DNA of 64,000 nt, taken from contig NZ_CP063231.1 of assembly GCF_023612255.1 (NCBI RefSeq), forward strand, positions 4,148,501-4,212,500. The letters are read 5' to 3'. Position 1 is the stretch's first letter. Each line of letters starts with the position of its first letter. The notes beneath the pieces were generated by a model that searched no databases, was not told the origin of the DNA, and saw nothing but the letters and a program-made list of their open reading frames with translations. This DNA is from Luteibacter flocculans (lineage in GTDB: Bacteria > Pseudomonadota > Gammaproteobacteria > Xanthomonadales > Rhodanobacteraceae). Shown here one piece after another: positions 36,623-46,456 of the stretch. A program made the translations under genes and the position numbers.

Positions 36623-36771
36623 GGAAAATTCCCGAGATGGCATTCCGCAATATAGGAAGCGCCGCGCGGGCCGGTCAATGACGGGACGGGTGCGAACGCA
36701 CGCAGGAATCGCCAATCCAGCCGCCTCGTCCGGTGGCAGCGTGGTGGACACATGGAGGGGAATGGAAACGC

Positions 36772-37764
36772 ATGAAACACGCCTTGCGCATCATCGGGGG
36801 ACTGCTCGTGCTCGGCACACTGGCCGTGCTGCTGGTCTTCTGGCTCGATCGCACCGAAACGACCACCGACGCGTACGTGACCGGCCGCATTCATCCCGTG
36901 GCGCCACGCGTCACCGGTACGGTGCTGGCGCTGCACGTGAACGACAACCAGCACGTGAAGGCGGGCGACGTGCTGCTCGAACTGGATACGCGCGACTTCG
37001 ACGTCCGCGTGGAACAGGCGCGGGCCGAGATCGCCCGAGCCAACGCGCAGCTCGCGAGCGCGGAGGCGCAGATCGCAGAAGCATCAGCGGCCATCGTCGC
37101 GGCGGATGCCACGGTGCGGAAGACGGCACTCGATCTGCGTCGGGCTGGCGAGCTGGTCGGCGAAACGCCGCGCGGCATCTCGCAACAGGAGTACGACGCC
37201 GCCAAGGCGGCAGCGGATTCAGCGGTCGCGAACCGCGCCAGCGCGGGGGCCCGCAAGGTCGCCGCCGAGGCGGCGCGGGAGTCGGCACGCGCGCAGGTCG
37301 CCACCGGCGAAGCGGCACTGCACGATGCGCTGCTGGCGTATGGCTATACCCGCGTCGTCGCTCCTGTCAGCGGCTACGTCGGACGACGCACGGTGGAAGT
37401 GGGCGCGCGGGTAACCGCCGGGCAGACCCTGCTTTCCATCGTGTCCGACGAGGTCTGGGTCGTGGCGAACTTCAAGGAAACGCAGTTGCCGGGCATCCGG
37501 CGCGGCACGCCGGCCCGGATGACCATCGACGCGATCCCTGGCGCGCATTTCGTCGGTCGCGTGGACAGCTTCTCGCCAGCGTCCGGCTCGCAGTTCGCCT
37601 TGCTGCCGCCCGACAACGCCACCGGCAACTTCACGAAGGTGGTTCAGCGCGTGCCGGTGAAGATCCTGTTTTCGGCCGACGATCTGCATCGTTACCGCGA
37701 GCGACTGACGCCGGGGCTCTCCACGATCGTGAAGATTCACGCTGACACGGCGGACGCGCCATGA
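36772..37764 (+). CDS. HlyD/EmrA-type membrane fusion protein
   Basis: 330 residues from ATG 36772. One N-terminal membrane segment (res. 5-24), 'TTDAYVTGRIHPVAPRVTGTVL' (part: DAYVTGRIHPVAPRVTG) and 'VKAGDVLLELDTRDF' of the lipoyl domain, an Ala-rich coiled-coil hairpin (about 75-185), 'RVVAPVSGYVGRRTVEVGARV' (part: APVSGYVGRRTVEVG) and a C-terminal barrel ending 'PGLSTIVKIHAD'. This is the adaptor of an Emr-like tripartite pump. It overlaps the outer-membrane factor gene by 4 bp, and an inner-membrane DHA2 transporter follows. Confidence 0.92.
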   Translation: MKHALRIIGGLLVLGTLAVLLVFWLDRTETTTDAYVTGRIHPVAPRVTGTVLALHVNDNQHVKAGDVLLELDTRDFDVRVEQARAEIARANAQLASAEAQIAEASAAIVAADATVRKTALDLRRAGELVGETPRGISQQEYDAAKAAADSAVANRASAGARKVAAEAARESARAQVATGEAALHDALLAYGYTRVVAPVSGYVGRRTVEVGARVTAGQTLLSIVSDEVWVVANFKETQLPGIRRGTPARMTIDAIPGAHFVGRVDSFSPASGSQFALLPPDNATGNFTKVVQRVPVKILFSADDLHRYRERLTPGLSTIVKIHADTADAP

Positions 37765-39191
37765 GCGCACGTCCGCTCGTGCTGGCCGCGCTGCTGGCCG
37801 GTCTCGGCGGTTGCGTGGTCGGCCCGGATTACCAGCGGCCCGCGTCGGATGCCCCCGGAGCATGGCGCGACGCGCCAACGACCGCCACGACAACCGTTCC
37901 CGATCGATGGTGGACGCTGTTCGGCGACGAGGAACTCGATCGCCACGTGCAGGCGACGCTGGCAGCGAATCAGGATCTGGCAGCCGCCCTGGCGCGCTAT
38001 GACCGCAGCCGCGCTTTGCTCGGCGTGGCGCGCGCGGACGAGTTTCCAGACGTATCGCTCGACCCCGTCTATGCGCGTGCGCGCACCTCCGGCACCGTGG
38101 CCAATCGCCTGCCCCAGCTCGAAACCACGTTGTGGCGCGTGCCGGTGGACGTGGCGTACGAAGTGGACCTGTGGGGACGCGTGCGGCGCAGTGTCGAAGC
38201 CGCCGGTGCCGACGTCCAGGGAGGTGCCGATACGATCGCCGCGATGCGCTTGAGCCTGACCGCCGCGACGGTCTCGAACTATCTCTCGCTGCGCAGCACC
38301 GACCGGGACATCGATGTGCTCGCAAGTACGGTGCGCCTGCGCGAAGACGCGCTGCGGCTGGCCGAACGGCGCGCGCAGGCAGGCGTAGTGGGCGACCTCG
38401 ACGTACTGCGCGCCCGCGCCGACCTCACCCAGACCCGGGCCGATCTCGCCGATGCGCACCGCCGTCGCGGCAACCTCGAACACGCGCTCGCGGTTCTGGA
38501 GGCACGCAACGCCCCTGACTTCGCCATCGCACCGCGCGCATGGACGCCCACGGTGCCCGTGGTCCCTCCCGGCCTGCCGTCGACACTGCTCGAACGGCGC
38601 CCCGACGTTGCCGCTGACGAACGCGCGCTGGCCGCCGCGAGCGCGCGGATCGGCATCGCGCGAGCCGCTTTCTTTCCGCAGGTTCGGCTTACCGCGTCGG
38701 CGGGCGTCGCGAGCGACGACCTCGGCGAGCTCACCGCCGCCGACAGCCGTGCGTGGTCGATCGGCCCGTCCGTTCACCTGCCGATCTTCGAAGGCGGACG
38801 CAACCGCGCGCGCCTGCAGGCCGCACAAGCCGACTTCGAGGGCGCGCTGGCGAACTGGCGGCAAGGTGGCATCGTCGCCTTCCGCGAAGTGCAGGATGCG
38901 CTGGCCGACACACGCTGGCTGCGCGAACGCGGTGAGGCGCTCAATGCGACCGTCGACGCCGCCACCGCCGCGGCGCGCGTGTCGCGCTCTCGCTACGACC
39001 GCGGGCTGGCCGGCTATTTCGAGGTCGTCGATTCGGAACGTCAGGCGCTCGCCAGTCGCCGCGCGGCGATCCAGAACGACCAACAACGCCTGCTCGCCGC
39101 GGTCGCCTTGATCAAGGCGCTCGGCGGCGGCTGGTCGCCATCGGCATCGGTGCCGCGGCAGCCACTGGCAGCGGCCGAGGCTCGCCCTTGA
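37761..39191 (+). CDS. NodT-family outer-membrane efflux lipoprotein
   Basis: 476 residues with lipobox L-G-G-C (Cys18) and 'VVGPDYQRPA', the classic NodT/OprM start. Two repeated helical-hairpin/beta-strand halves: 'AAALARYDRSRALLGVARADEFPDV' in part (RYDRSRALLGVARADEFPD) and 'ARIGIARAAFFPQVRLTASAG', with 'PSTLLERRPDVAADERALAAA'. Forms the TolC-like trimeric exit duct. Starts in an ATGA overlap with the adaptor gene. Confidence 0.94.
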   Translation: MSARPLVLAALLAGLGGCVVGPDYQRPASDAPGAWRDAPTTATTTVPDRWWTLFGDEELDRHVQATLAANQDLAAALARYDRSRALLGVARADEFPDVSLDPVYARARTSGTVANRLPQLETTLWRVPVDVAYEVDLWGRVRRSVEAAGADVQGGADTIAAMRLSLTAATVSNYLSLRSTDRDIDVLASTVRLREDALRLAERRAQAGVVGDLDVLRARADLTQTRADLADAHRRRGNLEHALAVLEARNAPDFAIAPRAWTPTVPVVPPGLPSTLLERRPDVAADERALAAASARIGIARAAFFPQVRLTASAGVASDDLGELTAADSRAWSIGPSVHLPIFEGGRNRARLQAAQADFEGALANWRQGGIVAFREVQDALADTRWLRERGEALNATVDAATAAARVSRSRYDRGLAGYFEVVDSERQALASRRAAIQNDQQRLLAAVALIKALGGGWSPSASVPRQPLAAAEARP

Positions 39192-40783
39192 ACGCGACCG
39201 CCACGGCCGTGGCCGCCCCTGCACCGCCGGCTTCGCTGCCGTGGCTGGGTATCGTGGCCGTGCTGATCGGCGCGGTCGCGACGACGCTGACCTCGCGATT
39301 GACGTCCATCGGTCTCGCCGACGTGCGCGGCGCCATCGGCGCGGGATTCGACGAGGGCGCCTGGATTCCTACTGCGTTTTCCGCCGCGCAGATGATGATC
39401 GGTCCGCTCGCGATCTTCCTCGGTCGCGCGTTCTCGCCACGGCGCGTGCTGCTGGTCGGCTGCGTGGTCTACGGCCTCGCCGAGTTCCTCATTCCGTTCG
39501 CGCCGGACCTGCGCATCATGATCGCCTTGCAGGTGCTCGCGGGACTGGGTTCGGGCACCTTCATCCCGCTCACCGCGTCGTTCATCCTGCTCAGCCTGCC
39601 GCGCGCGCTGTGGCCGTGGGGGCTTGCGGCCTACGCCATGAACATCATCCTCGGGCTCAACGTCGCGTCGTCGCTCGAAGGTTGGTACGTGGAGCACGTG
39701 ACCTGGCACTGGATCTTCTGGCAGAACACGCTCGTGGCTGCGCCGTTGTTCGTGCTGTACTGGTTTGGCCTGCGCCGCCTCCCCATCGATCGCGAGTACC
39801 TGCGCGGCGGCGACTTTCGCGGCATGTTCGTCGGCGCGTCGGGCTTCACGCTGATCTTCATCGCGCTCGATCAAGGGGACCGGCTGGACTGGTTTTCCTC
39901 CACGCTCGTGGTGACGCTGCTCGCCCTCGGCCTGATCGCACTGGGTCTGTTCCTGCTGCACGAATCGACCCTGGAGACGCCCAGCGTCGATTTCGGACTG
40001 CTCGTGCGCCGCAACGTGTTCGTGTTGATCGTGCTGGTGCTGGCGACGCGCTTCCTCGTGACGTCGAGCAACACGCTCGTGGCGAACTATCTGATCCAGG
40101 TGCGCGGCCTGCGCCCGCTGGAAGTGGGTACTGCGTTACTCTGGGTAGCCTTGCCGCAACTGGTGATCGCGCCGACGGTCGCCTGGCTGTTGAACCGCAT
40201 CGACGCACGCTTCGCCATAGGTACCGGGCTCACGATCGCCACCGCCGGTTTCCTTCTGGGCACCGGTATTACGTCGCAATGGGCGGAAGGCAACTTCAGC
40301 GTGGCCCTGTTGCTGCAAGCGGTGGGAGAAACCCTGGAACTCACCGCCGTGATCTATTTCTTCGGTCACCACGTGGGGCCGACCGATGGCATCACCTTCG
40401 GCGCGATCATCCAGACCGCGCGGCTGTTCGGCGGCGAACTCGGTACCTCCGTCCTCATCATGTTCACGCGCAAGGCCGAGCAGTGGCATTCGAACCTGAT
40501 CGGACAGCACGTCTTTACCGGCGATCCGGCAACGATGGAACGCATTGCCGCGTACGCACGCGTGGTGGGCAGCACCACCCAGGGCACCGGCGATGCCGAG
40601 GCGCGCGGCGCAGGCTTGCTCGCGGCGGCGATCCGGGCCCAGGCGTATACCTTGTCGATCCTCGATGGCTTCCTGCTCGCCTCCTGCGTCGGCGTGCTCG
40701 GCGTCGGTCTGGTGCTGCTGCTTCGCGAACCGCCGGTCATCGCGACGCCGGCCGCCGTGCCGCCGCTGCCAACGGCGAACTGA
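39188..40783 (+). CDS. DHA2-family MFS drug transporter (EmrB-like)
   Basis: 531 residues, 14 membrane segments expected. I take the TTG at 39188, which overlaps the preceding stop (TTGA); there is no ATG until well inside the first membrane segments. 'LADVRGAIGAGFDEGAWIPTAF' (part: IGAGFDEGAWIPTAF), 'ARVLATAR'-like loop here 'GRAFSPRRVLLVG', 'QVLAGLGSGTFIPL' and a final long C-terminal loop before the last segment fit DHA2 pumps that work with EmrA and a TolC-like duct. Substrate unknown; lipophilic drugs or fatty acids are typical. Confidence 0.9.
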   Translation: MNATATAVAAPAPPASLPWLGIVAVLIGAVATTLTSRLTSIGLADVRGAIGAGFDEGAWIPTAFSAAQMMIGPLAIFLGRAFSPRRVLLVGCVVYGLAEFLIPFAPDLRIMIALQVLAGLGSGTFIPLTASFILLSLPRALWPWGLAAYAMNIILGLNVASSLEGWYVEHVTWHWIFWQNTLVAAPLFVLYWFGLRRLPIDREYLRGGDFRGMFVGASGFTLIFIALDQGDRLDWFSSTLVVTLLALGLIALGLFLLHESTLETPSVDFGLLVRRNVFVLIVLVLATRFLVTSSNTLVANYLIQVRGLRPLEVGTALLWVALPQLVIAPTVAWLLNRIDARFAIGTGLTIATAGFLLGTGITSQWAEGNFSVALLLQAVGETLELTAVIYFFGHHVGPTDGITFGAIIQTARLFGGELGTSVLIMFTRKAEQWHSNLIGQHVFTGDPATMERIAAYARVVGSTTQGTGDAEARGAGLLAAAIRAQAYTLSILDGFLLASCVGVLGVGLVLLLREPPVIATPAAVPPLPTAN

Positions 40784-40853
40784 CGGGGCCACCCTGACCG
40801 TCGCGACACCGTGTCGCACCGGTTTCACGCCCACCCGCGCACCGTGCGATGAT

Positions 40854-40873
40854 CCCTGGACCCACGTCCAGGG
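40854..40873 (+). other. Perfect hairpin before the DUF2946 gene
   Basis: CCCTGGAC-CCAC-GTCCAGGG: 8-bp stem, 4-nt loop, 5 bp before the GAGGAG ribosome-binding site. It may terminate the efflux operon without a T-tract or act in the leader of the metal-uptake pair as an operator or mRNA element. Confidence 0.5.
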
Positions 40874-40893
40874 TTAAGAGGAGAGCGATCGGC

Positions 40894-41280
40894 GTGCGCC
40901 GAGGGGCAGCGAACAAGCGATGGTGGGCATGGATGGCGCTGGTCGCCGTCTGGCTCACCGTGCTCGCGCCGACCACCTCGCGGACGCTCGCCGCCCTGGC
41001 GGTACCGGACCATCCGCCCGGCTGCGAAGCGATGGCCGAAGGCCATCACCACCACGAGGGGCATCAGGACAACGCGGCGCACCTCACCCATGACGATGAG
41101 GCGTGCGCCTACTGCACGCTGTTCGCGCAGCAGCCCGCCGTGGGCGGCACGTTCTTCATGGGCAGCGTGCTGCCCATGGCGGCGCCGGCTCCCGTCGCAC
41201 GGCTCGCCGTCGACGCCCGCCCTGCCCGGCCCATCACCCACGCTCCCGCCCGAGGTCCACCGTCCGTCGCGTTCGCCTGA
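40894..41280 (+). CDS. DUF2946 small His-rich protein
   Basis: 128 residues from the GTG at 40894, which has GAGGAG ten bases upstream; an in-frame ATG at 40849 lacks a site and would sit inside the hairpin. One membrane segment or signal (res. about 13-33), a His/Glu/Asp-rich stretch 'EGHHHHEGHQDNAAHLTHDD', then C-A-Y-C in 'EACAYCTLFAQQP', the DUF2946 hallmark. Such genes often adjoin TonB-dependent metal receptors, as here (36 bp upstream). Probably a periplasmic or membrane-bound copper- or other metal-binding protein; inferred. Confidence 0.78.
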   Translation: MRRGAANKRWWAWMALVAVWLTVLAPTTSRTLAALAVPDHPPGCEAMAEGHHHHEGHQDNAAHLTHDDEACAYCTLFAQQPAVGGTFFMGSVLPMAAPAPVARLAVDARPARPITHAPARGPPSVAFA

Positions 41281-41316
41281 TCGCTCCGATCCGCACACGA
41301 CAATGGAACCTCCGTC

Positions 41317-43614
41317 ATGCTCCTACTCGATTCCCGTGGGCGCGCGCTCGCGCGCGCCATCGCCTGCGCCCTGGGCGCGTCCTGTCTTTCCGTGCACGCC
41401 AGCGACAGCGGTGGCGATACGCAGCGCGCCACGACATTGCGCGAAGTGAAGGTGACAGCCGCGCGCCAGGCCAGCCAGCTCGATCCCGACCTGCCGGCGG
41501 CGGTGGAAACCGTCAGCGCCACCCAGCTGCAACACCTCAATGTGGTCAACACCGAGGATGCCTTGAAGTACCTGCCGGCCTTCGGCATCCGCAAGCGCTT
41601 CATCGGCGACGAAAACGCCACCTTCTCCGTGCGCGGCACCAGCAATCAGCAGAGCGCGCGTGGACTCGTCTACCTCGACGGCATGCTGCTTTCCAACCTG
41701 CTCGGCAACAACTGGTCGAACCCGCCCCGTTGGTCGATGGCGTTTCCCGAGAACCTCGCACGCGTGGAGGTGATCTACGGCGCCTACTCCGCGCTCTATC
41801 CGGGCAACGCCATCGGGGCCACCGTGCTGATGACCACGCGCATGCCCGACACGCTGGAGTTCAATGCCACTGCGCAGGCATTCACGCAGCATGTGGACAC
41901 CTACGGCGTGGATCGCAACTTCGGTGGTAGCCGGCAAAGCGCGACGATCGGCGATCGCTCGGGACGCTTCGCCTTTCTTCTCGGCGTGAGCCATCTGCAA
42001 GCCAACGGCCAGCCGCTGGTCTATGCGACGCAGAACATCGCGCCACGCGTCGGTTCGGTGAATCCGGCGACGGGCGCGGTCGCCGATACCGGTGCCAATG
42101 GCCTGCCTCGACAAGTCATCGGCATCAACAGCGAAGGACAGGAGGCGACCCGGCAGGACGAAGCCCACCTCCGCCTCACCTATGACTTCACGCCCGAGCT
42201 GACCGGCGCGGTGACGGCGGGATACTGGAAGCAGAATCTGTCCCATCGCACCGACACCTTCCTGCGCGATGCCGCCGGCCAGCCGGTGTGGTCGGGCCCG
42301 GTATCCATCGATGGCCGCCAGTACACGCTGCCCGCCAATTTCTTCGCACCGAGCACCCGACAGAGCCGCAATTATCTCTACGGGGTCTCATTGGGCACCC
42401 ATCGCGAGAGCGGATGGAACGTGACGGCGGATGTGTCGTACTTCGATATGGATCGCAACCGCGATCGCACGGCGGCGACGGTGAGCGACGACGGTGCCGG
42501 GCTTCTGGCCGCAGGCGACGGCAGCCGCTGGCGCACGTTCGACCTCCGCGCCACGCACACGCCGGACAGTGTGTTGCCGAACACCCATACGATCAGCCTC
42601 GGCTACCACTTCGACGGATACCGACTCGACAATGCGAGCTATGCGCTGGATCGCTGGCGTAACGGTAGTGCGGGCGCTCTGACGGCAGCGAATGGCGGCA
42701 GCACGCAGACGCAGGCGCTGTATCTGCAGGACGCGTGGCAACTGGCCGAGCGCTGGCGCCTGACCGTCGGGGCGCGCTACGAACAATGGCGTGCCTTTGG
42801 CGGTTCGCGCTCGACGGCGAACGCGACCGTGGTCTATCCCGAGCGCAAGGAATCGCATACGTCGCCCAAGGCGTCGCTTGCGTGGAGCGTCAGCGACACC
42901 GTGCTGCTGCGCCTTTCAGGCGCACGAGCCTATCGCTTTCCTACGGTGAACGAACTCTTCCAGGGCACGTTCAACGGCATCTCCCTGGTCAACAACGATC
43001 CGTCGCTGAAACCCGAGAACGATCTGTCTCGCGAGCTTTCCGCCGAGTGGTACCGCCCCAATGGCGTTGCGCGTTTCACGCTGTTCCGCAGCGATACGCG
43101 CAATACCTTGTTCAGCCAGACCGACACCACGGTGTTTCCCAACGTCACCAACGTGCAGAACGTAGGGCTGGTGCGCACACGCGGCGCGGAGGCCAGCTAC
43201 GACGGTCGCGACGTGATCGTGGAAGGCATCGACCTCACGGCGAACGTGGCCTATACCCAGGCAACGACGGTACGCAACGTGCGCAACCCCGCGTCGGAGG
43301 GCAAGCAGTTCTATCGCATACCTCGTTGGCGAGCGAACGTGGTCGCCACGTGGCGGGCGACGGAGCGGCTGGCGCTGACGCTCGCCGGACGCTATTCGGG
43401 AAGGCAATACAACACGCTCGACCACAGCGACGTAAATCCGGACACGTTCGGCGGTGCCAGCGACTTCCTGACCTTCGATACGAAGGTGTCGTGGAAAGCC
43501 AGCGACCACGTCGATCTGGGTGTGGGCGTGGACAACCTGACCAATCGTCGCTACTACGTTTATTACCCGTATCCGTCGCGCACCTGGCTCGTCGAGGCCA
43601 AGTTCCACCTTTAG
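41317..43614 (+). CDS. TonB-dependent outer-membrane receptor
   Basis: 765 residues. Signal peptide cut near SVHAS, TonB box-like 'TLREVKVTA' at about 40, plug domain with 'TEDALKYLPAFGIRKRFIGDENATFSVRGT' (part: AFGIRKRFIGDENATFSVRG) and 'NLARVEVIYGAYSALYPGNAIG', then a 22-strand barrel with 'GARYEQWRAFGGS', 'PKASLAWSVSDTVLLRLSGARAYRFPTVNELFQG' (part: SGARAYRFPTVNELFQG) and a terminal aromatic-Leu strand 'RTWLVEAKFHL'. It imports a metal, siderophore or similar ligand with TonB energy. The neighbouring His-rich DUF2946 protein points to a transition metal such as copper. No Fur box was found in the short upstream gap. Confidence 0.92.
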   Translation: MLLLDSRGRALARAIACALGASCLSVHASDSGGDTQRATTLREVKVTAARQASQLDPDLPAAVETVSATQLQHLNVVNTEDALKYLPAFGIRKRFIGDENATFSVRGTSNQQSARGLVYLDGMLLSNLLGNNWSNPPRWSMAFPENLARVEVIYGAYSALYPGNAIGATVLMTTRMPDTLEFNATAQAFTQHVDTYGVDRNFGGSRQSATIGDRSGRFAFLLGVSHLQANGQPLVYATQNIAPRVGSVNPATGAVADTGANGLPRQVIGINSEGQEATRQDEAHLRLTYDFTPELTGAVTAGYWKQNLSHRTDTFLRDAAGQPVWSGPVSIDGRQYTLPANFFAPSTRQSRNYLYGVSLGTHRESGWNVTADVSYFDMDRNRDRTAATVSDDGAGLLAAGDGSRWRTFDLRATHTPDSVLPNTHTISLGYHFDGYRLDNASYALDRWRNGSAGALTAANGGSTQTQALYLQDAWQLAERWRLTVGARYEQWRAFGGSRSTANATVVYPERKESHTSPKASLAWSVSDTVLLRLSGARAYRFPTVNELFQGTFNGISLVNNDPSLKPENDLSRELSAEWYRPNGVARFTLFRSDTRNTLFSQTDTTVFPNVTNVQNVGLVRTRGAEASYDGRDVIVEGIDLTANVAYTQATTVRNVRNPASEGKQFYRIPRWRANVVATWRATERLALTLAGRYSGRQYNTLDHSDVNPDTFGGASDFLTFDTKVSWKASDHVDLGVGVDNLTNRRYYVYYPYPSRTWLVEAKFHL

Positions 43615-43630
43615 CGCTCCTGCACAGCCC

Positions 43631-43664
43631 GGGCTCCCACCGGCCGCTTCTCCGGTGGGAGCCC
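43631..43664. terminator. GC-rich hairpin between convergent genes, REP-like
   Basis: GGGCTCCCACCGG - 8-nt loop - CCGGTGGGAGCCC, a perfect 13-bp stem between the TonB receptor and LanKC stops. No T-tract. It shares GGCTCCCACC with the repeats at 58872-59024, so it may be a single REP element acting as a bidirectional terminator. Confidence 0.65.
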
Positions 43665-43700
43665 CCGCACCCCGGCACCGCTAGGGAACGTGTGCCGGGA

Positions 43701-46364
43701 TCAGGCGACTGCCTCGACGTCTCGCGCGTGCATGGCGCGCGGCAGGCGTTCGTCTAGCATGAAAGACGCCGCGGCGCCGCGATGCAGGCGGTCAAAAAAT
43801 GCACCGACACCTGCGTTGCCGGTGGCGAAGTCACAACTGATGCGAAGCAGTTCGGCGCCGGGAACGGCCAGGCCACCTTTGCGCGGTATCAGGAAAGGAC
43901 TGATGCCGCCAGCGATGCGGCCCGCCGCCGTCGCATACCGCAGCGCACGCTCCGGAAAGATCTCCGCCAGGTCGAGCAAGGTTTCGCCGATACCCGCCAA
44001 GCCATCGAACAGGCCTGGAGCGATGGCATAGCGGCGCATGAGGTCCGCTTCCGCATCGAACACGATGTCGCGATAGCGCGTTTCGCCCGTGGCGGCGAAG
44101 AACCGCGCGGTCACCGCGACAACGCCCGCTGTCCCCCGACGCAAGTACGGGAAGCGTGTGGCGCCACCGACCTCGCCAGGCCAGCTTGCCTTGTCGTCCG
44201 GATTCAAACCACGCTGTGCGTGGTCGAACGCAAGGCCCGCATCCGCGGCAATGCGAAAGCGTTCGTCGCCGCTGGCGAGCCACAGATGCAGCAGGAACAA
44301 CGCCACGCCTGCGGCCCCATGCGCCAACCCGACGGGGTGTGCATCGTCATGCGCCCAACGCAGCGTGCCGTCTGTCTCGATGGCCCGTTCGAGCAACAGG
44401 TCGCCTGCCTCGCGCGCCGATGCAAGAAACGCCGACGCGCCCGTTTCGTGCCACGCCTTGAGACGAGACAGCCCCCAACCCGCGAGCCCGTCGTACACGC
44501 CGGGCCGCGCGCGGATCGCGTCATCTGGCGAACCATCGCGCCACAGCGCCAATGCCTGCTCGCCCTCGCCGGCATCGAACAACACCCAGGCCATCCCGGC
44601 GTCGCCGTACATCAGGCTCGCACCGCGTGGCTTCGGCGATCGGCTGCCTTCCAGTACATAGGCGACCAGACCCTGCGGCGGCGTGCGCCCTCCGCGTAGA
44701 TACGCGTGCAGCACACCGGCCGCCCCATGCGCGACGCCCCAGGGATGCGTTTCAAAGACCTCCGGCCCAGCGGGCACGTAGCGATCCGGCCGGGCGTGCG
44801 CGGCGCATGCATCGAGGTAGGCAAAGATGGCGTCGGCGTGGTCAGGCGTAGGCTCCTGCGTGACCGATGGGATGCCGACGCTCGTAGTGGCAAGCGTTTC
44901 GCGCAATGTCGCCATGGCATCTACCGGCGATGGCCGCTGCGCCGCCACGTCATCCAGCAGCGCCGCGATCGTCGCAGCCAGCGCGGGCGGATAACCCATC
45001 TCGTCGCCAATGCTTTGGGCAAAGCGGAACGCTGCACTGCGATCGAGCGGCAACATGGCGTTGATGGGAATGACGGCCGCCAACAGATTCGCACCGAAAG
45101 CATAGGCGTCCTCGGCACGGGCACTGGCGGGATCGTCGCGCCGCGGCCGCGCTGAGGTGAAGCCAGGCGTGCGCAGATCGACGGGAAGATCCAGGCCTTC
45201 CTCGACCGCCGTCTCCAGATCGATCAAACGTATCTCGCCGCGTGGGGTGACCATGCAGTTGTGAAACGACAGGTCGCCCAGCGACACGCCCTCCTTGTGC
45301 ACCTGGGCCAGCACCTCGGCAAAGCGCGCGAAGACCGTGGTCACCTCGTCCAGATAATGCACGACGTCGTCACGCGTGGGCCGGATCTTCAGCCATGGAT
45401 AGCGACGCGCCAGCCAGCCGCGCAGCGTCTCGCCCTCGATGTATTCCTCGACCAGATAACTGTGTTCCCAATCCTTGAAGTGCGCGATGGGCGCAGGTGC
45501 AACACGCAGGGGAGCAAGCCGCCGCAGGAGCCGGAATTCCTTGCGAAGCGTCGACGCCGCCGAATCGCCGCCACCGATGAACGGTCGCGCCTCCTTGATG
45601 ACGACGGGCCGGCCTTCGTCCAGGTCCTCTCCGAAATAGACGCCGCCGGCAGCGGAAAACGACAACGCGCGCCGGATCCGGTAGCGCCCGCCCCCCAGGG
45701 TGGCCGGTGCGAGTTCGGTGGTGTCCTTGGGGAAGGGGTCGCGCAGCCAGTCGGGCAGGTGGAAGATCGGACCGCGGCGATCCGCTTCCATGTGACCGTC
45801 CGGCGCACGCAGCAGCCACTCGCGACGCCCGTCGGCGGCCACACGATGTTCCCCTGCGATACCGCCATAGCGATAGTGCAGCACACGCGAATCGCGGTAT
45901 CGGCGGTCGCTCAACACGTAAGGCCCGGCGTAGCCCGACAAGGCCACGTACAGGTCGTCGATCACGCGTCGAAAGTCATCGATCCCGCGCGGATAGACGG
46001 TGATGAACTTGCCCGAGCCGCCTCGCGGCCAGCGCTTGCCGTTGAGGCCGTCCAACATGCGTCCGTCGGCGGCAAACTTGAACGCCGTGCCCGAGGCGAC
46101 AAGGGTCGCGGCGGCGATGGACAGGACGATGCGTGCCGTAGACGCCACACTGGATACGTGAATCTTCCAGCCTTGCGACGGCAGGTCCGCGGCCGGAGGC
46201 GTGCAGTGCATCCAGATGCCCGCTCGCCGCATCGTCCATTGCTTGGGCAGGATGCGGCGCACGGGTACGACAAAGTCGGCCTCATCGATGGAGCGGTGAC
46301 CATAAGGCTCGAAGAATTCGCGGTCCACCGCGGTGTAATGCAACAGGTCCGTGTGTCGCTTCAT
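43701..46364 (-). CDS. Class III lanthipeptide synthetase LanKC
   Basis: 887 residues in three domains. N-terminal lyase (about 1-215) with 'RRILPKQWTMRRAGIWMHCT', a Ser/Thr kinase (about 220-500) with a glycine loop 'FSAAGGVYFGED', 'VVIKEARPF' (Lys), 'GVSLGDLSFHNCMV' (catalytic loop) and 'IRLIDLETAVE' (DFG-like Asp), and a C-terminal LanC-like cyclase (about 530-887) with repeated 'GVAHGAAGVLHAYL', 'YDGLAGWGLSR', 'GLAHGAAGVALFLL', 'PYLRRGTAGVVAV' and 'ATGNAGVGAFF'. The zinc-ligand Cys/His set of class I, II and IV cyclases is missing, which places it in class III (RamC/LabKC). It phosphorylates and dehydrates Ser/Thr, then forms lanthionine or labionin rings. Lies 92 bp downstream of the precursor gene. 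Confidence 0.92.
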   Translation of the reverse strand: MKRHTDLLHYTAVDREFFEPYGHRSIDEADFVVPVRRILPKQWTMRRAGIWMHCTPPAADLPSQGWKIHVSSVASTARIVLSIAAATLVASGTAFKFAADGRMLDGLNGKRWPRGGSGKFITVYPRGIDDFRRVIDDLYVALSGYAGPYVLSDRRYRDSRVLHYRYGGIAGEHRVAADGRREWLLRAPDGHMEADRRGPIFHLPDWLRDPFPKDTTELAPATLGGGRYRIRRALSFSAAGGVYFGEDLDEGRPVVIKEARPFIGGGDSAASTLRKEFRLLRRLAPLRVAPAPIAHFKDWEHSYLVEEYIEGETLRGWLARRYPWLKIRPTRDDVVHYLDEVTTVFARFAEVLAQVHKEGVSLGDLSFHNCMVTPRGEIRLIDLETAVEEGLDLPVDLRTPGFTSARPRRDDPASARAEDAYAFGANLLAAVIPINAMLPLDRSAAFRFAQSIGDEMGYPPALAATIAALLDDVAAQRPSPVDAMATLRETLATTSVGIPSVTQEPTPDHADAIFAYLDACAAHARPDRYVPAGPEVFETHPWGVAHGAAGVLHAYLRGGRTPPQGLVAYVLEGSRSPKPRGASLMYGDAGMAWVLFDAGEGEQALALWRDGSPDDAIRARPGVYDGLAGWGLSRLKAWHETGASAFLASAREAGDLLLERAIETDGTLRWAHDDAHPVGLAHGAAGVALFLLHLWLASGDERFRIAADAGLAFDHAQRGLNPDDKASWPGEVGGATRFPYLRRGTAGVVAVTARFFAATGETRYRDIVFDAEADLMRRYAIAPGLFDGLAGIGETLLDLAEIFPERALRYATAAGRIAGGISPFLIPRKGGLAVPGAELLRISCDFATGNAGVGAFFDRLHRGAAASFMLDERLPRAMHARDVEAVA

Positions 46365-46456
46365 CGCTTGTATTCATCCGGCGGCGTGGCATCGACTGGC
46401 GAAGATCCAGGTCAGCGCCCCCGTGCCGCCGACCCGTCCGGTGTTCCCTGCCGGCT

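Noticed and set aside
43631-43664. Standard Rho-independent terminator
   Set aside because: Stem is strong but no T-tract follows on either strand; kept as a REP-like hairpin that may still act as a terminator.
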